Positions 37,261 through 48,095 of a stretch of DNA of 64,000 nt are shown piece after piece. This stretch comes from an uncultured Coriobacteriaceae bacterium (GTDB lineage: Bacteria; Actinomycetota; Coriobacteriia; Coriobacteriales; Atopobiaceae). Made by a program: the position numbers and the translations under genes. The notes under the pieces were generated by a model. The model was not told the origin of the DNA. It searched no databases and saw nothing but the letters and a program-made list of their open reading frames with translations. Location: contig CADBYM010000004.1 in the NCBI GenBank assembly GCA_902798915.1, positions 1-64,000 of the forward strand. The letters run 5' to 3'. Numbering within the stretch: the stretch's first letter is position 1; every line of letters starts with the position of its first letter.

Positions 37261-38385
37261 TTAGAACACCAAGAGCTCGTCACGATGAATTGCCGGCTGG
37301 TCCTTCTTTTGAGGCAGGAAGCGGGCCACTATGTCGAGCTTCAACCCCCTCACACGATCCATATCGTCACTGGAGTAGCGCACAACGCCACGGGCAATCT
37401 CGGTGCCCTTCCCGTCCTCCACGCTCACCACGTCGCCCTCCGAAAACTGACCGCTCACGGCACGCACGCCCACCGGCAAGAGCGACGCACCCTCATGAAC
37501 CAGGGCACGTGCGGCGCCCTCGTCCACCGTAACGGTTCCGCGCGGTACCTCTGCCAAGCCAATCCACAGCTTGCGGCCGCTGCCATGTACGACGGCAGCA
37601 TCGCTCGCGAATCGAGTGCCAACGCGCTCGCCATGCGCCACGTCCACCACCACGTTGGGACGACGACCTTGGCACACCACGAGAGGTATGCCCGCCGTAA
37701 GCATGCAACGGGCGGCTCGCACCTTTGACGCCATGCCCCCGGTACCTACGGCAGAGCCCGCACCACCAGCCATGGCAGCTATGTTCTCGTCGATGGCCTC
37801 GACGTCATGAATCAGTTCTGCATCCTCATCCTCGTTGGGATTGGCAGTATAGAGTCCGTCCACGTCAGAAAGGATCATGTATAACGAGGCGCCTAGCAAC
37901 GCCGAGACGATGGCGCCCAGCATGTCGTTGTCGCCAAATGCGAATTCCGAGACGCTCACGGTGTCGTTCTCGTTCACAACCGGCACGGCGCCAAGGTCGA
38001 GCAACCGCAACAATGTGTTGCGCGCATTGAGGTATCCCTCGCGATCGACGACGTCGCGCCGTGTCAGCAGGACCTGACCACACGCGATTCCACGCTTCGC
38101 GAGTTCGGTGGCGTAAATCTCGGTTAGAACGGCCTGGCCAGCGGCAGCGCAGGCCTGAAGCGTAGGGATGTCCGACGGACGTCGCGTGATGCCCAGACGC
38201 TCCCTTCCCGCCGCCGCGGCACCCGATGTGACTATGACAACAGGCCTGCCCTCGCCACGAAGCCTCGCGACCTGCTCGCAAAGATCGGAGATGTACGACT
38301 GGTCGATGGTCTGGGTACCCTTGGTAAGCGTGGAAGTGCCCAGCTTTACCACAACGAGACCATCGAACTGCTCTGGAATGGACAC
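37261..38385 (-). CDS. proB: Glutamate 5-kinase with PUA domain
   Basis: First step of proline synthesis, phosphorylating glutamate. The 374-residue protein has the amino-acid-kinase domain: VVVKLGTSTLT, VTSGAAAAGRERLG, VPVVNENDTVS and the GTGGMASKV glycine-rich loop. A PUA domain (about 285-365) is C-terminal. The GTG start follows the obgE stop by one base with GGAGGAG upstream. No proA is in the window. The rplU-rpmA-obgE-proB order is also seen in other Gram-positives. Confidence 0.95.
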   Translation of the reverse strand: MSIPEQFDGLVVVKLGTSTLTKGTQTIDQSYISDLCEQVARLRGEGRPVVIVTSGAAAAGRERLGITRRPSDIPTLQACAAAGQAVLTEIYATELAKRGIACGQVLLTRRDVVDREGYLNARNTLLRLLDLGAVPVVNENDTVSVSEFAFGDNDMLGAIVSALLGASLYMILSDVDGLYTANPNEDEDAELIHDVEAIDENIAAMAGGAGSAVGTGGMASKVRAARCMLTAGIPLVVCQGRRPNVVVDVAHGERVGTRFASDAAVVHGSGRKLWIGLAEVPRGTVTVDEGAARALVHEGASLLPVGVRAVSGQFSEGDVVSVEDGKGTEIARGVVRYSSDDMDRVRGLKLDIVARFLPQKKDQPAIHRDELLVF

Positions 38386-38386
38386 G

Positions 38387-39829
<1,443 letters not shown>

Positions 39830-39835
39830 TCACTC

Positions 39836-39867
39836 ACAAAAAGGTCCCGTCACAGTGGCGGGACCTT
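39836..39867 (-). terminator. Terminator after rpmA
   Basis: A 9-bp stem (AAGGTCCCG type) with a 9-base loop is followed by TTTTTGTG on the minus strand, 26 bases after the rpmA stop. It may be leaky, since obgE begins 22 bases further on. Confidence 0.75.
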
Positions 39868-39892
39868 CACCTTACACTATATGCCACAGATA

Positions 39893-40144
39893 CTACGCAG
39901 TGGCACGTACATGCACGTAGTGCTTCTTGCCCTTGGTAAACTCTACCACACCATCGGCAAGTGCAAACAGGGTGTCGTCCTTGCCCCTGCCCACATTGTC
40001 GCCCGGGGTAATGTGCGTGCCACGCTGCCGCACGATAATCTGCCCGGTCTTGATGGCCTGACCGCCATAAATCTTAGTTCCCAAGCGTTGACTGTGAGAG
40101 TCACGCCCATTCCTCGAGGAACCCAAGCCCTTCTTATGAGCCAT
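39893..40144 (-). CDS. rpmA: Large ribosomal subunit protein bL27
   Basis: 50S protein near the peptidyl transferase centre. The 83-residue protein starts [16 protein letters not shown], so the N terminus is mature-type without the cleaved extension found in Firmicutes. GGTAGG lies upstream of the ATG. It follows rplU by 42 bases and is closed by the terminator at 39836-39867. Confidence 0.98.
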   Translation of the reverse strand: MAHKKGLGSSRNGRDSHSQRLGTKIYGGQAIKTGQIIVRQRGTHITPGDNVGRGKDDTLFALADGVVEFTKGKKHYVHVRATA

Positions 40145-40186
40145 TACGTCACCTACCTAACAAAGAAATCGACTCTTGAGACTAGC

Positions 40187-40534
40187 TTACTCTTCAGACT
40201 CGCTCGTAGCGCTCTCGGCGGGAGCATCGATAGGCAACTCCACAATCTTGAGCTTCGTGAGCTGCTGGCGGTGACCACGGGTTCTGTGGTAGCGCTTGCG
40301 CTTTTTGAACTTGAAGATAATGACCTTCTTGCCCTTGAACTGATCGAGGACCTCGGCAGTGACCTTCTTGCCCTCAAGGGCAGCAGGCTCGACCGTGCTG
40401 GTGGCACCGTCGTTCAGCATCAGGACGTCAAGCTCGACCTTGTCGCCAGGCTGCGCTTCGAGCTTCTCGACGTCGATGACGTCGCCCTGGGCAACCTTGT
40501 ACTGCTTGCCACCGGTAGAAACGATTGCGTACAT
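40187..40534 (-). CDS. rplU: Large ribosomal subunit protein bL21
   Basis: 50S protein that binds 23S rRNA. The 115-residue form beginning MYAIVSTGGKQYKV fits the family, with RKRYHRTRGHRQQLTKLKI near the end and an acidic tail of about 15 residues. GAGGAG precedes the ATG. A good promoter (40575-40603) lies upstream, with a short leader of about 35 bases, so no long L21-type leader structure is expected. Confidence 0.97.
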   Translation of the reverse strand: MYAIVSTGGKQYKVAQGDVIDVEKLEAQPGDKVELDVLMLNDGATSTVEPAALEGKKVTAEVLDQFKGKKVIIFKFKKRKRYHRTRGHRQQLTKLKIVELPIDAPAESATSESEE

Positions 40535-40574
40535 TGATAACTCCTCATTGCTTGTATTGATGCAACAGCTAACA

Positions 40575-40603
40575 ATTGTAACGGCCGGGATAGCGCTCGT
40601 CAA
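40575..40603 (-). promoter_or_regulatory. Promoter of rplU-rpmA
   Basis: Minus-strand -35 TTGACG (40598-40603), a 17-base spacer and -10 TACAAT (40575-40580). It starts transcription about 35 bases before rplU. Confidence 0.8.
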
Positions 40604-40674
40604 CGAAAATATTGTCTCTTCATCACAGAGAGCATGCTTCCCAAGGATGCCCCCAACCCGCACGCCACATGCCC

Positions 40675-41358
40675 TCACAATGGGCTCGTGAGCGTACCGT
40701 CATCCTCCTCGTGCCACTGACCCACCCTGCACACGCTACGAGGTTGCCTGCCACAGACCTCTTGCACCAGCACGGCCGGACGCAAGGACCCCTGCTCTGT
40801 AGAGCGCGTTTCGAGCAGCATAGTAAGGCTCGATCCCTCCGACCGAAGCTCGCATGCAACAAGGGTACGTCCCAGTTCGATTCGGCGTGGCTTGTCTCCC
40901 CGCATGAACGAAATCACACCTCGTGCTCGCACGCCATCGATGGCCTCGGCAATCTTGCCAGCGTCATCGGCAGCACATGGGAGCAGCACAAGCCAGCTTG
41001 CACGGTTTGCCCACGCCTCGAGTGCGGGCATCCTCCGTGGCAGCAACGCGGCACGTTTCGGGGCGAGCGCCGCAGGCGTGCACCTCCGTAACGCCTCGAG
41101 CGCTTCGTCGGCATTGACCTCGCAGGGCAACATCAGGTCGTAGTATTCGGCGCTCGATGACGCGCCCACCGGCAACGCCTGCGAGAACTGAATGCGCATG
41201 CGGTGTGCAAATCCATTGCTCACCTCGAAAGGAAGGCCGCAACGCCGCACGCTCCGCATGATGGTGCCCATTACCTCGAGGTGCCCGAGATACGCCAAGC
41301 GCCCATCCTTCCCATAGCACACGCGCAAGCGACGTGCCAACTCATTCTCTGCGCTCAT
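40675..41358 (-). CDS. DUF2344 / radical-SAM-linked protein
   Basis: The 227-residue protein belongs to the DUF2344 family, often encoded behind or fused to a TIGR03960-type radical SAM protein. It has RLRVCYGKDGRLAYLGHLEVM and FAHRMRIQFSQALPVG. Function is unknown; a role with the neighbouring enzyme in RNA or ribosome modification is inference from context near rplU-rpmA. The ATG overlaps the previous gene stop (ATGA). Confidence 0.9.
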   Translation of the reverse strand: MSAENELARRLRVCYGKDGRLAYLGHLEVMGTIMRSVRRCGLPFEVSNGFAHRMRIQFSQALPVGASSSAEYYDLMLPCEVNADEALEALRRCTPAALAPKRAALLPRRMPALEAWANRASWLVLLPCAADDAGKIAEAIDGVRARGVISFMRGDKPRRIELGRTLVACELRSEGSSLTMLLETRSTEQGSLRPAVLVQEVCGRQPRSVCRVGQWHEEDDGTLTSPL

Positions 41359-43226
41359 GACCGCCTACCCGCAATATCGTTGTGCGTACCCAACACAGAG
41401 CACACCCCGCAACCCGTGCAACTCGTCATGGTGCAATCTGCTGTGGTTCGACCCTCCATTGCCTTGCGCCATTCGCGCTGCAGATACCCCTTCGAGACCC
41501 CCGGCGAGGTATGGTCCCAAGGAAGGTGTGCCTCCAAGTCGAAGCACTCGCACGCAACGTCCTCCAAGTCCACGCCAATGTCGGTGGCTGCCTGCTTCCA
41601 CGCCTCGAAGTCAAACTGATCGGTCCACGCGTCAAACCGGCACCCACGACGCCATGCGGCGAGCACGAGGTCAAAGCCTCTGCGGCCCATCTTCGACAAG
41701 GCGCCCTCTATGAGGGAGGTCTGTGCATCATGGTACGAGATTCGCAATGCGCGGTCGGAGGCCGCCTCAAGCATGACGCGTTGCCTCCGCACGGTCTCCT
41801 CCAGGGGAAGCTGCCCCGCCCACTGGAACGGCGTATGGCTCTTTGGCACAAACACCGCGACGGATATCGAGACCGAGACTTTGCTGCGAGCCCCGCAGAC
41901 CTCTCGACCGATGCCCACCACGCGTTCGGACATGGCCGCAATGCCGCGCAAGTCCGCATCGGTCTCGGTCGGAAGTCCCATCATGAAGTAGAGCTTCATC
42001 CGCCGGTACCCGTTCTCGAAGGCATTGCGGGCCGCAGCATCCATGTTTTCGTCGGTCACATTCTTGTTTATGACGTCGCGAAGCCGCTGCGAGCCCGCCT
42101 CAGGAGCAAAGGTAAGCCCTGCCTTGCGCGACGAGCGCGCGACAGAGGCCATGTCCACCCCGAAGCTGTCGAGCCGCTGTGAGGGTATGGAGATGCGGAC
42201 GCCCTTCGATGCGAGCGAATCGTGTAGCGCGCGCAGCATCGTCGCGCATTGAGAGTGGTCCGTGGTCGAGAGCGAAGACAGGCAGCATTCGTCATACCCG
42301 CTCGTGGCAAGTCCCCTCTCCACTGCCTCAAGCACCTGTTCGGAAGGCCGCTCCCGAACCGGTCGGTAGGTCATCCCCGCCTGGCAGAAGCGGCAGCCAC
42401 GCGCACAACCCCTGAGTACCTCGATGGTAAGGCGATCCTGCACAACCGGCAGGTAGGGTACGATTCGCTGCGCCACTGGCTCTGTCGCGGAGAGGGCGTC
42501 GACGCAGTGCTTGTATACCACTTCCGGAGCACCCGTCCCCTCCCGCGGCACGGCATAGCCCCACCGCGTTGACGAATCGTCCACCACAACCTCATAGAAC
42601 GAGGGAACGTACACGCCATCAAGCCGAGCGAGACGTCGGAGAATGCCTTCTCGAGAGAGTCCCTCGGCACGCCCTTCGCGCACCGCAAGCACCATCTGAC
42701 TAACGGCACCCTCACCGTCTCCTAGCAGGACGGCGTCGAAGAGTGGTGCCACGGGTTCGCAGTTCCACACGCTCGGGCCGCCCGCAATCACGATGGGCTC
42801 GTCCTCATCTCGCTCGGCGGCCCTCAGCGTGATGCCCGCCAGATCGAGCACCTCTATGAGGTTCGTGCAGACAAGCTCGTGAGCGAGCGTGATGCCCACG
42901 AGGTCAAACGATGCCACGGGTGACGCAGTCTCCAGCGAGAGCAACGGGATGTGGTGCTCACGCATCCGTGCGCTCAAATCCACCCAGGGCAGGTATGCGC
43001 GCTCGCAGCTCACGCCATCCAAGCGGTTGAGCTCATCATAGAGAATCGCAAGCCCGAGGTTCGGTACCCCCACGTCATACACATCCGGATACATCATGCA
43101 GGCATGGAAGGGCCCGTCCTGCTCCTCCACGGCTCCCCACTCGTGATTGAGGTATCGGCTTGGTCGCTCAACTTCTCCCAAAAACGGCTCTATAAGATGG
43201 AAGAGATCCTCACGGGGAAGCCTCAT
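41355..43226 (-). CDS. B12-binding-like radical SAM protein (TIGR03960-type)
   Basis: Radical SAM enzyme of unknown substrate. The 623-residue protein has an N-terminal cobalamin-binding-like region (about 60-200), then the cluster motif CARGCRFC (CxxxCxxC) around residue 280. Near the C terminus lies a second Cys group, CTMTSCTGCGVC, which may bind another Fe-S cluster. It is translationally coupled (ATGA) to the DUF2344 gene and to the DUF697-like gene. Conserved neighbourhood with rplU-rpmA is known in Firmicutes and Actinobacteria. Confidence 0.92.
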   Translation of the reverse strand: MRLPREDLFHLIEPFLGEVERPSRYLNHEWGAVEEQDGPFHACMMYPDVYDVGVPNLGLAILYDELNRLDGVSCERAYLPWVDLSARMREHHIPLLSLETASPVASFDLVGITLAHELVCTNLIEVLDLAGITLRAAERDEDEPIVIAGGPSVWNCEPVAPLFDAVLLGDGEGAVSQMVLAVREGRAEGLSREGILRRLARLDGVYVPSFYEVVVDDSSTRWGYAVPREGTGAPEVVYKHCVDALSATEPVAQRIVPYLPVVQDRLTIEVLRGCARGCRFCQAGMTYRPVRERPSEQVLEAVERGLATSGYDECCLSSLSTTDHSQCATMLRALHDSLASKGVRISIPSQRLDSFGVDMASVARSSRKAGLTFAPEAGSQRLRDVINKNVTDENMDAAARNAFENGYRRMKLYFMMGLPTETDADLRGIAAMSERVVGIGREVCGARSKVSVSISVAVFVPKSHTPFQWAGQLPLEETVRRQRVMLEAASDRALRISYHDAQTSLIEGALSKMGRRGFDLVLAAWRRGCRFDAWTDQFDFEAWKQAATDIGVDLEDVACECFDLEAHLPWDHTSPGVSKGYLQREWRKAMEGRTTADCTMTSCTGCGVCSVLGTHNDIAGRRS

Positions 43227-44179
43227 GCCACTACCCCATCGGGCCCAATCGTATAGTACACCCGCCGCACGGCTTCCTCACCAGGCTCAGGCGCATCCCA
43301 ATCATCGTCCTCCTCAGGAACCGTCACCTCAGCCTCGACCTCGACGACGCGCCCAGGCGCGACAATCGTCTCGGTGAAATGCGAGGCTAGCATGCGACCC
43401 GTGACGAGCGTCCCTCCGTAGGCCACTCCCGCTCGCACCAACAACGAGAGGGCTGGGAACAGACGCGCCAAGACGCGTCCCGCCCAACGATAGGCAAAAC
43501 CCGCGAGAATGACGGTAGCAACCTCCGGAGCTCGACCTATGCTCAGGCCGTGACCATATGTGGCCGCAATGTCAAAGCTGAGGTTGAGCTGGTTCATCGT
43601 CATGAGCGGCATGCCTGCACCGGGAATGAAGTCTGCGACGCCCATGAAGGCATTACGTGCGGCACACCTGCTCACCAAGCGCGCTGTCGCCACATCACGA
43701 CAAAATACGAAGTTCGCCGCACACGAGACGTCTTTGTCCGTGGCATCAAGCAGGGCGTTCGCGAATCGATCGAGCAATGGCCCATGCTCGGACGAGACAG
43801 CCTCCGCAACGTATTGGCCCAGCTTCGCCGGCAGATGGGTCTCGGGCACGTCAAGACTCGACTGAGCGACAACGATGACGTGCTGCCGCGCACCGGCGAA
43901 GTAGCGCACGGCGTTGCGGACCAGTTCCTCCGAGCCGCCCGAAATCACGATTCCCACATCGATGCCAGCCGCGGTTGGCGGCACTCCGAGCTCGTTAACG
44001 TCCACGATGGCGTCTCGCGTCGGAACGAGTGCGTCACGTATGGCACAGACCATCCAGCTCGCAGCCGCTGGGTCTACGAGCACATCAAGGTGCAATTGCT
44101 CGCCCATGTTTTCCTCTGCCTCACGGCCCATGTTCACGACACCACGCAAACGGTCCATGGATAGCTTCTTTGCGGCCAT
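43223..44179 (-). CDS. Membrane-associated protein with DUF697-like C-terminal region
   Basis: Unrecognised 318-residue protein. The second half has hydrophobic segments with GVADFIPGAGMPLMTMNQLN, ATYGHGLS and an ALSLLVRAGVAYGGTLVTG stretch, which together resemble the DUF697/YcjF pattern. The first half (about 45-160) looks like a degraded GTPase fold (GIVISGG and similar) with no clear P-loop. The tail is acidic. It starts at ATG 44179 with AAGGAG upstream and overlaps the radical SAM gene by ATGA. It lies between rodA and the radical SAM gene. Confidence 0.65.
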   Translation of the reverse strand: MAAKKLSMDRLRGVVNMGREAEENMGEQLHLDVLVDPAAASWMVCAIRDALVPTRDAIVDVNELGVPPTAAGIDVGIVISGGSEELVRNAVRYFAGARQHVIVVAQSSLDVPETHLPAKLGQYVAEAVSSEHGPLLDRFANALLDATDKDVSCAANFVFCRDVATARLVSRCAARNAFMGVADFIPGAGMPLMTMNQLNLSFDIAATYGHGLSIGRAPEVATVILAGFAYRWAGRVLARLFPALSLLVRAGVAYGGTLVTGRMLASHFTETIVAPGRVVEVEAEVTVPEEDDDWDAPEPGEEAVRRVYYTIGPDGVVA

Positions 44180-44236
44180 GCTCAACTCCTTGCAAACGGT
44201 TACCGGACTACTCTACCGCAAAACGGCGCGCTCGTT

Positions 44237-45466
44237 CTACCCAACCTTCGTACGATGATGCCATACCGACTGCACGAGGCCCGCAGAGATCATCTGCGCA
44301 ATCATCGATGATGAGCCGAAGCTCACGAAGGGAAGGGGTATTCCCGTGATTGGCATGATCCCGATGCACATGCCAACGTTCTGCAACAGCTGGAACGACC
44401 ACATCGCCGCGACGCCCGCGAGAACGAGCTTGCCAAATACCGACTCGATGCGCAATGCGAGCAACACTACCGAGATGGTCATCCATCCAAAGAGCAGCAG
44501 CAACGCGACGGATCCGAGAAACCCAAACTCCTCGGCCAGCAGCGCAAACACGAAGTCGGTGTGCGCTTCGGGCAGGAATCCGCCCCCCGCCTGCGTCGCG
44601 TTGCCAATCCCCTTGCCCAGCAGCCCGCCGGATCCCACGGCGATTTTTGCCTGTTGAAGGTTGTAGCCGTTGCCACTCGGATCCACTGATGGGTCGACAA
44701 AGACGATGAGTCGGTTGATCTGATACTGCTTCAGAATACTCGGGAGTCCCTCTGTCATGGAGCTCGCAACCACGACGATCGAGCCAACCACGATTATGCC
44801 GAGGGTCACAAGCACCCAGCTCCGCTTGGCACCGCCGCACACGATGATGCACCCGCCCAACACCATCACGATCAGACCGGTACCCAAATCGGGCTGGGTC
44901 AGAATGAGTATGAAGGGCACACACAAAACGCCACACAGCTTGAGGTAATCGCGCAGGGTCTCGATGTTGCCGTTGTATTCTGCGGTGAGCGATGCCATAA
45001 GGAGGATGGTAACGGGCTTGGCCAGCTCAGACGGCTGGAAACGCAACCCTATGAGGGGAATCTGAACCCAACCGGTCATGCCCATGGCATTGTAGCCCAA
45101 GCCAGGCACCGAAGGCAGCAGCATCAGCACGACATCGACCACGAGCAAGAGGGTGGGCATCCCCGCACACACGCGGTAGTCATAGGCCCACACGAGCGCC
45201 GCGCCGACCAGTCCGATCGCGATACCCGCGATATGGCGAGGAAACGACGCATCGGCTATGGTGAGTGATGCGGACCACATCACGAGCGTTCCGAAGATTA
45301 TGATGAGCAGATTGGGCACCAACTCCATGAGGTACACCTCAGAGAGTGGCCCCTTGCGCTGCAGGCTTTTCCCTCCAACGTTGGAGACGTCGAATCCGAA
45401 CCTCTCCAAGAATGTGTCCATGAATCCTCGCGTATCGCCCTCGAGGATGTTCTGTTCTGTAGCCAC
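44237..45466 (-). CDS. rodA: Rod shape-determining SEDS glycosyltransferase RodA
   Basis: Polymerises peptidoglycan glycan strands during elongation, with PBP2. The 409-residue protein has a cytoplasmic N-terminal segment of about 45 residues, then about ten membrane helices. RodA/FtsW motifs are GWVQIPLIGLRFQPSELAK, TQPDLGTG, FLPEAHTDFVFALLAEEFG and the LPFVSFGSSS segment. It is placed after mrdA with a 9-base gap. Confidence 0.96.
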   Translation of the reverse strand: MATEQNILEGDTRGFMDTFLERFGFDVSNVGGKSLQRKGPLSEVYLMELVPNLLIIIFGTLVMWSASLTIADASFPRHIAGIAIGLVGAALVWAYDYRVCAGMPTLLLVVDVVLMLLPSVPGLGYNAMGMTGWVQIPLIGLRFQPSELAKPVTILLMASLTAEYNGNIETLRDYLKLCGVLCVPFILILTQPDLGTGLIVMVLGGCIIVCGGAKRSWVLVTLGIIVVGSIVVVASSMTEGLPSILKQYQINRLIVFVDPSVDPSGNGYNLQQAKIAVGSGGLLGKGIGNATQAGGGFLPEAHTDFVFALLAEEFGFLGSVALLLLFGWMTISVVLLALRIESVFGKLVLAGVAAMWSFQLLQNVGMCIGIMPITGIPLPFVSFGSSSMIAQMISAGLVQSVWHHRTKVG

Positions 45467-45475
45467 CCAGACCTC

Positions 45476-47518
45476 CTAGTCGGCAACCTGCAGGTCGGAT
45501 ATCGCCACCATCACGTCGTCAGGCTCCCCAAAGAGGGCACCAAGCACGTCACGGGTCACATACATGGCAGACCCACTGCCCCAGGTCGCCTCCTCGATGG
45601 TTGAGACGACCACGTAACGAGGGTTGTCTGCCGGCGCAAAGGCAATGTACCAAGCCGTCGGGTTCTTTCCAACCTGCTCGCCCGTACCCGATTTGCCGGC
45701 TACGCGCTCCTTCATGTTCAGGAAGTGAAGCGCAATCCACTCGCTCTCCTCATATACCGCGCCTTCCAGACCATCGCGGATGATGTTTTGGTAGGCACGG
45801 TCCTCTACGACCTCGCGGAGCTGCTGCGCCTCATAGTCGATGACCGAACCCGTCCCCGTTCGCGACCGGATGGAGCGCAATACATGCGGTCGCCACTGAA
45901 CGCCGCCCATCGCGATGCCCGCGTAAGCGCATGCCATCTGGATGGGAGTCACCAGCAGATCGCCCTGACCGATCGCCAGGTTGGTGAAGTCGCCTCCCTT
46001 CCACATGCGGTCAGCATCGGAGGCGTTCGTGTAGTAATTCCACTTCCACTCCGCATCAGGCACACGTCCCACGCCCTCTCCGGGAAGGTCTACGCCCGTT
46101 GAGGACCCGAGCCCCCATTCTCGAAGCTTCTCTTGGAACGCCTCGGGTTCATCGGACTCAAAGAAACCCTTGCCGATCTCGTAGAAGACCACGTCGCACG
46201 AATACGTTATGCCACTCTTTAGATTCATCGTTCCATGGCCCGACTGCTTCCAGCAATACTGGCCCGAAGCTTGACCGAACCCGGTCCACCAGCCTAGGCA
46301 CTCGTACTCGCTCTTCCCGTTGGCGATGCCGTTGTCGAGCGCCGCATACACTGACAAGGGCTTGATGGTGGACGCTGAGGGGTATTGTCCGCTGATTGCC
46401 CTGTTCATCAGTGGATTGGCGCTCTCATCTGACTGCAGAGCATCCCAGTCGTCGTTGGAGATGCCTCCAACGAAGATGTTTGGCGAGTATGATGGGGCAC
46501 TCGCCATGGCCAGGATCTCGCCGTTCGTGACATCCATCGCGATAACCGAACCGGCACAGCAATTCTTGCTCACGGTCGTGCGGACCATCTCGATGATTCG
46601 CTCCAGCGACTCCTCAGCCGCACGCTGAATCGTGGCATCGATCGTCAGGATGACGTCGGAGCCACTTTGCGGTGCAACGAGCGTCGAGTAATCGCTCACC
46701 GCACCGTTTGCATCTACGTGCACGCCTTGCTCGCCTCGAACGCCTTGCAGGACGTCTTCGTATTCGTATTCCACGCCTGCCTGCCCGACGGTATCGCCCG
46801 CCTGGTATACGATTGTGCCCTCATCGTTCGCCTCTTCGCTTGCCTCGAGCTGCTCACGCGTCACCGTGCCGGTGTAGCCGACCACATGCGCGGCAAGCTT
46901 ACCAAATGGATAGTGCCGGGCTGTACGTTCCTCGACCGACACCCCCTCAAAGAGGTAAGGATGCTCTCCAATGAACGCCACGACGCGACGCGACACGTCC
47001 TGAGCCACGGTTCGGTCGGACTGCGCCCCCTCACTCTGATCCTGGATCTTGCGACGAACCGCCGCCGCTGGCATGCCGATGAGGTTCGCAAGCAGCTTCA
47101 CCTCAATTTCGTTCTGCACGACGTTTGGCTTCGAGACGACTGTGAGACTTGGCCGGTTACCCACGATCTCGTTGCCGTTGCGGTCAAGGATGCGGCCGCG
47201 CGGCGCGGTGATGGAGATGGTGCGCGTACGGTTTTGCTCGGCTTGTTTGGCATACTCCTCGCTTGACACAAGCTGCATCGACCATAACCGCCCCACGAGC
47301 ACGCCTATAACCGAGGCGGCCGCAAAACCAAGGCCGAGCAGTCGGTTTCGAATGCCACGCTCGGCAGAGGCATCGTTCCCTCCGGAAGCACGTGGCGCTG
47401 CGCCGCCGATGTCCAACTTCAGACGTTCGTCGTCTCCTCGGCTATAGAAGACATACAGTCCGACGAGAGAAAGCAACAGAATGATAATGAGGGCGATGAT
47501 GATGTTGGAAAGGGTCAT
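45476..47518 (-). CDS. mrdA: Penicillin-binding protein 2 (class B transpeptidase)
   Basis: Cross-links peptidoglycan in the elongasome. The 680-residue protein shows two N-terminal hydrophobic helices (4-26 and 58-80), where PBP2 normally has one. The dimerisation domain has TAPRGRILDRNG-like ITAPRGRILDRNGNEIV. The active Ser is in SASTIKP, the second motif is SCD as in other PBP2s, and KSGTGEQ is the third. The start at 47518 has AGGTGAT upstream; no better start lies between the two helices. It lies between mreD and rodA. Confidence 0.95.
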   Translation of the reverse strand: MTLSNIIIALIIILLLSLVGLYVFYSRGDDERLKLDIGGAAPRASGGNDASAERGIRNRLLGLGFAAASVIGVLVGRLWSMQLVSSEEYAKQAEQNRTRTISITAPRGRILDRNGNEIVGNRPSLTVVSKPNVVQNEIEVKLLANLIGMPAAAVRRKIQDQSEGAQSDRTVAQDVSRRVVAFIGEHPYLFEGVSVEERTARHYPFGKLAAHVVGYTGTVTREQLEASEEANDEGTIVYQAGDTVGQAGVEYEYEDVLQGVRGEQGVHVDANGAVSDYSTLVAPQSGSDVILTIDATIQRAAEESLERIIEMVRTTVSKNCCAGSVIAMDVTNGEILAMASAPSYSPNIFVGGISNDDWDALQSDESANPLMNRAISGQYPSASTIKPLSVYAALDNGIANGKSEYECLGWWTGFGQASGQYCWKQSGHGTMNLKSGITYSCDVVFYEIGKGFFESDEPEAFQEKLREWGLGSSTGVDLPGEGVGRVPDAEWKWNYYTNASDADRMWKGGDFTNLAIGQGDLLVTPIQMACAYAGIAMGGVQWRPHVLRSIRSRTGTGSVIDYEAQQLREVVEDRAYQNIIRDGLEGAVYEESEWIALHFLNMKERVAGKSGTGEQVGKNPTAWYIAFAPADNPRYVVVSTIEEATWGSGSAMYVTRDVLGALFGEPDDVMVAISDLQVAD

Positions 47519-47528
47519 GGCTCATCAC

Positions 47529-48095
47529 CTAAAGGTTGCTTACGTCGTAGTGTGAGCCCCTGTGTGAGGTTGACGCTCCGCCAATGCCATGCGGCTTTCC
47601 CGCTGCATGAACCTGTCGATAGGCGAAGGGCAAAAAACAAAGGAACGTCAATGCGAAGCTTGGCAGCGTGCGAGCCACCAGAATATCTGCCATGTTGCTC
47701 GACTCACCAAGCAATATCATGGCAAGGTGGTACGAAAGTAGCACAGCAAGAGCACCAAGCCCAAAGGAAGTGAGTGACGCGACAAACCCGTCACCGAAGC
47801 GGTCGCGCTCCTCGATGCCTAACGCATAGCCACACAGCGTGAGAAGCAACGCCATGAGCCCGACGGGAGTCGTAGCCGTAAGGTCAAACATGAGTCCCGC
47901 CGCAAAGCCCGCAATGACGGCGCTTCGGCCTCCCAGCGAAAGCGCCACCACACCGGTGTACACCAGCGCGAAGTTTGCGCAACCGCTCCCGAGGCAGATG
48001 TGCGGTGCCATGGCGAGCTGCAGAACTAGGCAGAGGCCGCCTATCACAAGCACTTCGCGCCTCTTCTTGTTTGCATCCTTTACCTGCACGATCAC
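47529..48095 (-). CDS. mreD: Rod shape-determining membrane protein MreD
   Basis: Small integral membrane partner of MreC. The 188-residue protein has about five hydrophobic helices and the family-like FAAGLMFDLTATTPVGLMALLLTLCGY region. GTG at 48095 overlaps the mreC stop (GTGA); another GTG two codons on has better RBS spacing. Family assignment rests mainly on the position between mreC and mrdA, plus the helix pattern. Confidence 0.88.
   Translation of the reverse strand: MIVQVKDANKKRREVLVIGGLCLVLQLAMAPHICLGSGCANFALVYTGVVALSLGGRSAVIAGFAAGLMFDLTATTPVGLMALLLTLCGYALGIEERDRFGDGFVASLTSFGLGALAVLLSYHLAMILLGESSNMADILVARTLPSFALTFLCFLPFAYRQVHAAGKPHGIGGASTSHRGSHYDVSNL

Noticed and set aside
46190..46215. 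Loss of the SxN motif in PBP2
   Set aside because: SCD is seen, but PBP2 enzymes usually have S-x-D at this place, so the enzyme is not judged defective.
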